Source: Sarocladium kiliense (taxonomy: Eukaryota > Ascomycota > Sordariomycetes > Hypocreales > Sarocladiaceae). Taken from it: a DNA stretch of 64,000 nt. The stretch is taken from positions 1,178,001 to 1,242,000 of the forward strand of contig JAUZTG010000034.1 in the NCBI GenBank assembly GCA_030734395.1, in the 5' to 3' direction. The notes under the pieces are model-generated. The model saw only the letters and a program-made list of their open reading frames with translations, searched no databases and had not been told where the DNA came from. Positions 55,401-64,000 of the stretch are shown piece after piece (position 1 is the stretch's first letter; each line of letters opens with the position of its first letter). The position numbers were made by a program, and so were the translations under genes.

Positions 55401-58400
55401 GGAGAGCTGGTGTAAGGGCTTCTTTGAGTTGAAGTCGGAAGCTCAAGATGATGCTCAGCATCTGGACGTGGTGGAGGACATGATCCACCTCCTTATCGTC
55501 CTGCTCAGTGATCGAACGTCATTGATTGCTCCAGAGGATGAGCCGAACTCCAGGGTTCTGGCCATGCGCCGCGACATTATTCATGTGCTCTGCTTCAAGC
55601 CTCTCTCGTTTAACGAGATCACCCATAAACTCCCGGAGAAGTATCAGGAGCAAGAAGATTTCCATCGAGTTCTCGACGAGATGGCGACGTTCAAGCCACC
55701 AGAGGGCGTTTCTGATGTGGGTTCCTTCGAATTGCGACCCGAGTTCATAGAGGAGATTGATCCCTACATTGCACACTATAATAAGAACCAACGGGAAGAA
55801 TCGGAGATGGCGTACCGGAAGAAGATGGCTAAGAAGACCGGCAAAGCCATCGAAGACATTGTCTATGAACCGAAGGTGCGCCCCATCCCAAGTGGTCTCT
55901 TCCAGGACTTGGGCGCCTTCACAGGAACCGGGATGTTTGCACAAATCATCTACTACTCACTACTGTACCCATTGGTGGCACAGAGATTCACGCCCTCCGT
56001 GCCCTTCACAAGACTGGAAACTTTCCTTCAGGTGGTGCTTCACCTCACACTACTGGCCATCGCAGAGGACAAGACTGAGGAGAACTCGATGACAGATGAC
56101 CCGTCAAAGTCTTTCGTTAACATTGCACTCACAAGGATGGGAAGGAGCAACTTCATGCCTGAGCCGAACACCTCTCGAACAATTGGTGCCCTTCTGAACT
56201 TCATGCATACCAAGGAAGAATTCAAGTCGTTGCATCCGAAGATCGGCCTGGTCTTGCGGCGGTTGAAGCAGAAGCGCCCGCAAACCTTTGATTCTGCTTT
56301 CATTCATCTTGGAGTTTCTATTGACCGGATTGACACTGCTTCTCCAGCCAACACGTCCGCAGAGGAAGAACGAGAGAGAAAGAAGAAGGCTGCACTCAGC
56401 AGGCAGGCGAAAGTCATGGCTCAATTTCAACAACAACAGAAGAGTTTCATGGAAAACCAGGCGACAATCGACTGGGGTTCAGATCTGGATGAGGACGATG
56501 AGGACGAAGAGCCGGTCGAGGATCGCAAGCACAGCTGGAAGTACCCGGCAGGGACCTGCATATTGTGCCAGGAGGATGCCGACGATCGACGCTTATATGG
56601 TACATTCGCGCTGCTCAATGACAGTCGAATCTTGCGTCAGACCGATTTCCAGGATCCGGACCTCGTAAGGGAGGCGTCTCAGACACCATGCAGCCTGGAC
56701 AGGTCTGCAGAAGACATTCGGCCATTTGGCATCGCGCATGAAAATCGCAAGATGGTGGAGAAACTCAACTCTGCAGGAGAGGTATTTCTTGCGGAACGGC
56801 AAACGATTGGGAAGGGCTACCCATCGAGTCTATCTCGATCTGGACCTGTTGCGAGCGGGTGCGGTCACATGATGCACTATCGCTGTTTCGATATGTACTA
56901 CGAGGCTACGAACCGACGGCACACTCACCAAATAGCACGGCATCATCCAGAGGATACGAAGAAGAACGAGTTTGTCTGTCCTCTGTGCAAAGCCCTGGGG
57001 AATGCTTTTCTCCCCATCGTATGGAAAGGCCTCGAGCAATCATATCCAGGGCAATTGCAGACACAGCTCCCATTCGACCACTTCATGGAGACACAGATGG
57101 GCTCAAATTCGTGGCTTGGAGACAGCAAGGCGAAGGAGACTGACGAGCTGGGCACCCCTGACCTGACAACTCCAAGTCTGCCTGGAAGCCTCATTGAGAC
57201 TATTATTCGCCCGCAGCCTTCAGTACCTGCTGAAGGTCTGTGGGCAGGGCTGAGGGAAGATAGTGACTCACGTTCCTCTGCTGTTAGCACCCCGGCAATG
57301 AGCACCCCTCAAAGCTCAGCCTTCTCTTCGACAAACACTCCTGAGCCTGCCCTGCCTCCCGCGTCTGGACCTCCACAGGCCATCGTGAGCGAGATTCTCT
57401 TCGCGTACCGCCGTCTGCGGGACACGATGCGTGTGAACGGGCTGGAAACTCGCTACCCGCTCCCGAAGGCTGATATTGGCGAGGGTTTGTTCGCAAGTGA
57501 TACCCTGGTCCAAATGGTCAGCTATTCAATCGCTGCCACGGAGATCCAGCAGCGCGGGGCTGAGGTTCAACCCGGAATGACGCTTCTGGACAAGATACCT
57601 GAACAGCTTCTTACACAACTACGCATCTTGGCAGAAACTGCGTCCTCTTATGTTCTTACGGGCACGCTGCCTCACGCGGGAGATGCCAGGGTGTTGACGG
57701 AGCTTCGAAAGGACAGCGCTCGGCAGCACTGCCAGTTGTTCATGTCACAGTACATCGGCAGGGAGGCAACGTATGCTGACCAACCGTTGGAAGCATATCC
57801 ACCACTGCTCAGCTCGGACCCTTTTGTTTTCCTCGTCGAATGCGCTTATGGTCTCTTGCCAACGCAGAAGGTCGAGATATCTCACCTTCTGAGAGTCTGC
57901 TACTTGGCTGAAATCGTCAAGGTTGTCTATCACATGGGACGCAATATGCCAAGCGAACTTTGGTTAGGGACATTGATGAACAGACAGACCCAAGACCCGG
58001 CCATGCACAACTTTGCGGACTTTGCGCTCGCTATTGCTCAATACGATGCCGAGATTCGAGCGGCCCAGGGAACTGACGAAGCGGAGACGAAGCCACACCT
58101 TGGCTTTCAGCAACCGGGCGTTGACACCCTTGAGAGCTGGTATATGCTCGTCAAGAAGTACGCTCTTGTCTTCCTGCGCAAGAGCGTAATTTTCATGTAC
58201 GTCAAGTATGGCGTGGACTTCCAGAGTCATATCTCGCCGGAACCTGAAGCCGAAGAACTTGAGCGCCTCACCGAGGCCCTCAAGGTGCCAAGTTTCGACG
58301 AGATGTGCACCTCCTTGACGCACCTAGCAGCTACCTGTGGCTGGCCAGAGACCACTCGTGAGATGGTCGATGGTTGGGTCAAGCATCAGGGTCTTAACTC

Positions 58401-59009
58401 CAAGGTCAAGAGTGATGATGTTGGAGCGCTACCCGCGTCGGCCATGGTGAGCCACCCAGGCATCTTTGAACTGGTCGGCTTGCCGAAGAACTATGACACT
58501 TTAATCGAAGAGGCGACAAGGCGGAAGTGTCCGACCACAGGCAAAGACTTGACTGATCCAACGATATGCCTGTTCTGTGGAGACCTTTTCTGTAGTCAAG
58601 GAACCTGCTGCTCGAAGCTCGACCGCTCGAATGGACGAAAAGAAGCCACGAGGATTGGCGGATGCCAACAACACATGCGAAAGTAAGTATTGGGGCCTGA
58701 AAGGGTTTTGAGGTTGAGAAGGGGCTAACAATTATCTCTAGATGTCAACGCAATATTGGCGCTTTCCTCAACGTCCGCAAGTGCTCTGTCGTCTACCTCT
58801 TCCGCATGTCGGGTTCATTTGCACCCGCTCCATACATCGACAAATACGGCGAGACAGATCCACAGTTGCGACACGGTCGTCAGCTGTTCCTAAATCAGAA
58901 GAGGTATGATTCGATGATACGTAGCACGGTCCTGAACCATGGGGTGCCGAGCTTGATCAGCCGAAAGCTGGAGGCGGAGATCAACAATGGTGGCTGGGAT
59001 ACGCTATAG
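52456..59009 (+). CDS. ubr1: N-recognin E3 ubiquitin ligase UBR1
   Basis: Recognises destabilising N-terminal residues and ubiquitylates the substrate. Two exons, 52456-58682 and 58742-59009, give 2164 residues. The zinc-binding UBR box spans about 87-158 (CGHIFKPGEASYMCRTCG...CCDCGDDEAWK), the pocket for basic N-termini. A ClpS-like type-2 region follows near 230-330 (CLVLWNDEKHTVREV). Residues about 395-485 are very acidic and Gly-rich, then a proline run. The long helical middle ends in a RING-H2 domain at about 1365-1510 (CILCQEDADDR, GCGHMMHYRCFD, CPLCKALGN). The C-terminal autoinhibitory zinc region starts near 2024 (CPTTGKDLTDPTICLFCGD) and continues through the splice to NNGGWDTL. This is the largest gene in the window and is nearly intronless. 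Confidence 0.96.
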
Positions 59010-60293
59010 GCCAGATGCATGAGCGGGAGATGTGCGTTGTGAAGACGCGGCATAGAGCAAGATCGTTGGACTATGCAGTGGACGGTGGCATTTTCCTTCG
59101 AGGCGAGTTTGGATTAAGGGCTCAGGTCTCATTATTAGAGCGATACATGACAGCACATTTGCATGAGGGAATGCGTTCTCAACATCATTCTATCTCGTGA
59201 GATTGAAGACGTCAATTGACTTCAGGAACTGTTTCTTGACTCTCAGGGCTTGTTCATACACCATCGCCACTCGGAACTGCTGGAGATGCCTCCGCGCGCA
59301 AGCCAACCGCATTAACACGCGGCATCTTGGGCAAAGACGGCATGTGTTCACGGCTCTTATGGCCACGGGGTCGTCATTGGCAGCCGACACCTTTTACCAG
59401 TCCGTGACTGCTTTCGTCCCGAAGCAGAGTGCATTCTTAGCACTTACAACACTATCGGCGCGAGTTTAGACTCTATACGATGACCCCCTAGCTTACTTTG
59501 AGGGACATGCTTATGATTGACAGTCTCATACCAGCTTTGAGCGGGGAATTCCGCCTTGCGGTCGGGTGAATAAACACACTTTCACCACCCTGGTCTCCTG
59601 CAACGTACCAAGGGTCTTGGCTACCTCGCTAATTGCTCAGGATGCTCCAATGACAGGATGATGCAGGCCTGATGAGCCTAGCTCTGCGGGCTTTCTGGGG
59701 CCCGGCAAGACCTCCGCGGTGACGTGGAGGCCGGCCCGGGTGCATCCTTTTATACCCTAATGCCTGTTCAGTGAGGGGCCGCCAGAAGTCCCGATGTCAG
59801 ATTTGACAGCTTGTCTTTGTTTGGAGCAGGCTTTGGTGATTTAAGTAGGTTGGTTAAATCGGTGGAGAAGACGTTTCTGCTTCAGATAGAATGGGAGAGC
59901 ATGAACCTGGGCAACAGTTCAGCTCTGCGATAGCCTAGGTAGCCCTGGTCAAGTACGTACAACCCCAGAAGCAGGTTTGAATAACGCAACAGCCCATCTG
60001 AGCGAGAGCCTGCATGCATCTACATGGGGTGTTCCCGCCGAGTCTTTCGGTTATTGGCGCTCTTGACACACTGCCCGCTTTTGCTGTTGGGTGTCATCAA
60101 GAGCGGCAGCTCCTCTCTCTTAATCAATCAATCGAGTGCACAGTTTTGAGATAGACTTCTACCTCGCACATACACTGTGTTCGTAATAAGCTGCAGAGAC
60201 GTGAGACATCACGCCATTGTGTCGATACCTACCACCAGTCACTCACTTTCATACTAAGCACTATTGGGAAAACCTGTTTGGGTCTGAAGAGCC
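59010..60293. other. 1.3-kb intergenic region, no gene seen
   Basis: The UBR1 3' flank and the methyltransferase promoter. A 90-codon frame at 59197-59469 has no domain. CGG-type half sites are scattered but no ordered element is clear. Confidence 0.45.
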
Positions 60294-61879
60294 ATGTGTC
60301 CAGACAACGACGTAATCGAAGCCGTGGGTCGCCCTTTTCCATTATCCCGAGACGGTCCGTGCCGTGACGCTTACCCGTCTTGACTCAGGATCCCTCAATC
60401 CGGGCCGACGATGAGGACTCGACGTTTGGTGATGGGGAGAGGTATGTCTAAGAGGTCCGGGAAGGAGTTCAGACACCCGAGTCTGTCCCCGAATGGCTAT
60501 CAATCACTGTTCTACTGACAAGAACATCATCCTTGTAGTCGCCTTGACTCAACAGCATCGATTACCTCAAGCTTGTTGAAGTATCGCGAACTCCACGGGA
60601 GGACGTATCAGACTTCCAAGACCACCGAGTATTGGTAAGACTACTTTCCTTCTACATCCTGCAGCGTGTCCTCCTTCTCGCTGCACGATTGCTGACAAGG
60701 TAATTAGGGCACCAAACGATGAGCGTCAGCTCGAGGCTTTCGATGTCTGGTCCGTCTATCCATTGCCAATCTATTCCCCGGAAGTATGTTGCTGACTATG
60801 CCCCGCCAGCCATCAGATGTGCACGATGATGCTTGGTGATAAGCTTCACATTGCGCCTATCCCAAAGGATGTCAAGGTATTACCTCTCGTTCTTCAACGA
60901 GCGGAATAGCCTCGGCAGCTAACTCCATGCACAGAAAGTCCTGGACGTGGGTACTGGCACTGGAATTTGGGCAATGTAAGCGACCTTCTGATCCACTGAA
61001 GATCTTCGCGCGAACTCATGACGTTAAGGGATTTTGCGGACGAGCATCCTGATACGGAAGTGATTGGTATCGACATCACGCCCACACAGTCCAGCTGGGT
61101 GCCGCCGAATGTCAAGTTTGAGATCGAAGATGCCCAGCTAGACTGGACATTCCGACCAGAGTCTTTCGACTTCATTCATCTTCGGTACATGCATGGCTCT
61201 TTCACTGATTGGGACAAGCTGTTTAGTGAGATGTACAAGGCTTTGAAACCTGGTGGCTGGTTTCAGCATCTTGAGCCTGATATTGAGATCACCTCGGACC
61301 ATCCTGATATCAAGGTTGAAGAGGATCAGTAAGATAACTCACCTCGCATTGGGTTCACACCGCTCCAGGTTCCAATCGACTAACAAAGCTGGCTCACAGC
61401 ATCTTCAGCCAATGGGCAGACGCCTTCTACCAAGCAGGCGACAAGCTCAACCGCACATTCCGTGTGTCCCAGCAGATGCCCGACTGGCCTAAGAGGGCTG
61501 GCTTCACCAACATTGAGCACAAGGTCATGAAACTACCAGTCAACCCATGGCCCAAGGACAAGAACCTCAAGGCACAGGGGGCCTACTGTGGTTTGTACCT
61601 CGACCTGAGCCTTGAAGGATTCGCGAACTTCCCGCTAGGGGAGATCTTAGGGTGGTCGCAGGAGCAGGTTCATGTGCTGGTTGCGAACTACCGGGCTGCG
61701 ATTCGGGACCCTAAGCTTCGTGGCATCGGGTACATGTAAGTCGTCAAAGGAACCTTGTTTCTGTCCACCCTTGCACGCCGAGACTTTGTCGCCTGGGTCT
61801 GAAGATCCTGCAGAGAATATCGACTGACGAATGCTCTAGGCATTGTATTTACGGGCAGAAACCACTGGCAGAGGAGTAA
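60294..61879 (+). CDS. LaeA-like SAM-dependent methyltransferase
   Basis: A class I methyltransferase of the LaeA/UMTA-like group. Nine exons in phase give 334 residues: 60294-60323, 60389-60441, 60539-60634, 60708-60749, 60810-60876, 60935-60975, 61029-61328, 61400-61735 and 61840-61879. The acidic N-terminus contains LDSTASITSSLLKYRELHGR, a family hallmark. SAM motif I is VLDVGTGTGIW (about 98-108), followed by GIDITPTQSSWVPPNVKFEI, FDFIHLRYMHGSF and LKPGGWFQHLEPD. The C-terminal half has GLYLDLSLEGFANFPLGEILGW and HCIYGQKP. Exon 4 uses a GTCCGT donor. The first exon is the least certain part. Most members are of unknown substrate; LaeA itself controls secondary metabolism with the Velvet complex, and this copy is more likely one of its many paralogues. 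Confidence 0.88.
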
Positions 61880-62424
61880 GGGGTATGAGACGAGTTTTGG
61901 GGTTTCTGCATTGGATCAAGCTCATAGGGCACTGTGATAAGGCCTGCCAAAGGCGCTGCATGCTTCTTCTTTGACACATGCTTGTGGCGATTTTACAGAT
62001 TCTTAGTCTATTGCAACAATTCTATCATTCTTGCATCCGCAGTCTATCATTCTGACTGCTTCCGTAAGCCGAACGACCAGACTGAAAGTCCGCAACCGAT
62101 GATGAAGCGTGCAATCCGCGCCTCATTACGGGTTGATGCTGGTGGGGAGGGGGGAGATGCACGTACAGTGTGTAAAATACAGTGTGGACCATTCACACTG
62201 TGTGCCTTGGTCATGCCTCAGGCCAATCACGCGGCGCAAGGCACAGAGGTCTCACCCACGTCGCGGTTCGCGGAAGCGCAGAGCATCTGTCGAACATTTT
62301 GGGATTTTGGCTACTTGAGCTCGGACAGACAATTCCCATCATCGCGCATTCTTCGCCAACCTCGACTCGCCTCTCATCTCGGACACGTACGCCAACCCGC
62401 CGCTGCCCGTCAACGGAAAGCGCG
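61880..62424. other. Intergenic, no gene seen
   Basis: 545 bases with the methyltransferase 3' flank and the RSC7 promoter. A 213-codon open stretch through here (61934-62575) ignores the RSC7 intron and shows no domain. Confidence 0.5.
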
Positions 62425-64000
62425 ATGCCTCCCGGACGACGATCGGGGCGCGCTGCCGCCAAGAAGGCTGCTGCTGCTCTTGGTAAGTTTGCCCTTTCTT
62501 CCTAGTGCTCTGCATTCACCACGATTTGTTTGCCGTCACGCATCTTCGTCGCACCATTTGGCTGCCGTGCTGTGATAGTGCTCTCGTCCTTTAGGCGGCA
62601 GTACCTTCCTCTCAATGCACTAGTCAAGCAAGCTGTCGCTTTTCTCTCCTGCATTCTGTCGCGCAATCCCTTCCCCCACGCTCAACATCCACGATGGCGC
62701 CGCGCAACAAGATTCGGCTAAAGCTAACACGGCGCTCCCAACCTGCAGAGAGTACGCCGAAGACATTTCATGATGTAGATGGCGACGACGAACCAATGCC
62801 TGACGCGAATGATGACGGCTCAGAACATGAGGAGCCTGCAGATGAGCCAGAGGATCAGGACGATGACGAGATCGACGATGGAGACGCCGACGCCGACGCC
62901 GATGACACGAAACTCGAAGAATCTGGAGATGAGGATGGCGAGAAGAAGGATGGCTCAGCAGCCAACTCCACCAAGGAGCCCACGCCGCCACCCTCGGAGC
63001 CTGTCTACCGGAGAAAACGTCTTGGTCGTCCACCAAAGCATAAGCCACCAGGCTGGGACCCGATGATCACTATCACAAAGGAGGAACACGACGCTATGAC
63101 GCCGCGTCGCAGAGGAAGAGGTGGCTGGCGAGGACGTGGTGGACGGAAAGGTGGCCCGGCTGCACCCAAGGCTGAGCAGGTCATCGACGCAGAGGGCACG
63201 GTGGCAGAAATTGTCAACGACGAGTGTGTTCTGCCCGAGGACCCTGAAGGCGAGAAGAAGGTCGACAAGCTTGGAAACCTGGAGGATGGGCGCGATTACC
63301 GATGTCGCACATTCACAGTCCTTGGACGCGGCAACCGGCTTTACATGTTGTCCACGGAACCTGCTCGCTGCGTTGGTTTCCGCGACAGTTACCTCTTCTT
63401 CACCAAGCACCGCAAACTCTACAAGATCATTGTGGACGACGACGAAAAGAAGGACATGATCGAGCGTGATATCATCCCTCACTCGTACAAGGGCCGGTCA
63501 ATAGGTATCGTCACGGCGCGATCCGTCTTCCGCGAGTTCGGCGCGCGCATCATCGTTGGTGGCAGGCGCATCATCGATGACTATGCTGTTGCCGAGGCTA
63601 AGGCCCAGGGTGTTCAAGAGGGAGTGCTGGCTGATCCAGACGACAAGATCATTCCTGGCCAGCCTTACAACAAGAACCAGTACGTCGCATGGCACGGTGC
63701 CAGTGCAGTCTACCACACACAAGCACCAGCGGCACCCATCGCAAATGGCAAGCCGGAGTCCAAGAAGAGGAAGGTGAATGTCAACGACACGAATTGGATG
63801 TTGGAGCACGCGCGCGAAGCCAGGTATGTACACTTCGACGTTCAGTCGCTTGCGGAGCTAACACTCGTTACCAGTGTATTCAACGCCGGCATCAACGCCA
63901 TCAGGAAGCTCAACAACTCTGGGGTTTATGACATTCACACAAACATCATGCAATATCCTGCCATCATGCAACCCACGCGTGCACGAGCTGAGCAGATTGC
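62425..64000 (+). CDS. rsc7: Chromatin-remodelling complex subunit Rsc7/Swp82 (3' end outside window)
   Basis: A subunit of the RSC/SWI-SNF nucleosome remodellers. The model uses exons 62425-62482, 62749-63823 and 63875 to beyond 64000. The N-terminus is basic (MPPGRRSGRAAAKKAAAAL), then comes a very acidic stretch (about 30-90), an AT-hook-like RRKRLGRPPKHKPPGW, and an RGRGGWRGRGGRKGG tract. The conserved CRC_subunit domain begins near DGRDYRCRTFTVLGRGNRLY and includes ECVLPEDPEGE, GFRDSYLFFTKHRKLYKI, KGRSIGIVTARSVFREFGAR and the region cut at base 64000. The 266-base first intron is long for this window; an ATG at 62694 (MAPRNKIRLKLTRR) in the same frame is an alternative start that needs no first intron. 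Confidence 0.9.

Noticed and set aside
1..64000. CRISPR arrays, transposons, RIP-degraded repeats
   Set aside because: No spaced identical repeats, no transposase or reverse transcriptase motifs, and no strongly A/T-shifted blocks were seen.

Overview
The window is nuclear DNA of a filamentous ascomycete (Pezizomycotina). The evidence is short GT-AG introns of about 50 to 110 bases with CTRAC-type branch sites, Zn2Cys6 regulators, a LaeA-type methyltransferase, a secreted GH11 xylanase, and conserved eukaryotic genes (20S and 19S proteasome subunits, GFA1, PMC1-type Ca2+ pump, UBR1, complex III Qcr9, the exon-junction partner PYM, RSC7). A Dothideomycete is my best guess, but that is inference. 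I see no transposon, no CRISPR array and no tRNA I can support. Both window edges cut through genes.

Layout. 1-9.8 kb is accessory-like: an isocitrate-lyase-like gene that has lost the lyase cysteine motif (running off the left edge), a divergent PLP aminotransferase, a Zn2Cys6 regulator, a regulator-like protein without a zinc cluster, and a short-chain dehydrogenase. 9.8-23 kb holds an unrecognised 170-residue protein, a membrane/alpha-beta hydrolase protein, a LIM-RhoGAP (Rga1/Rga2 type) and an ERG26-like sterol dehydrogenase. 23-37.6 kb is mostly housekeeping: a repeat-containing unknown, a mitochondrial HMG-box protein, proteasome beta7, GFA1, Rpt4 and PYM. 37.6-44.1 kb is again accessory: a GH11 xylanase with TATA and candidate CreA/XlnR sites, a convergent Zn2Cys6 regulator, and a dienelactone hydrolase. 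44.1-64 kb holds a Ca2+-ATPase, a five-exon QCR9 gene, UBR1, a nine-exon methyltransferase and RSC7 (cut by the right edge).

Gene structures were rebuilt by hand from splice signals, reading phase and family knowledge. Three points came out of that. Two genes (Rpt4 and Qcr9) need GC-AG introns. Two genes have split starts (GFA1 exon 1 is ATGTG; Qcr9 exon 1 is ATG alone). One intron in the RhoGAP gene is 69 bases long and stop-free, so a simple reading would translate it. The most unusual biology is the first 10 kb, where a motif-less isocitrate lyase paralogue shares a promoter region with an aminotransferase, next to two regulators and a reductase.
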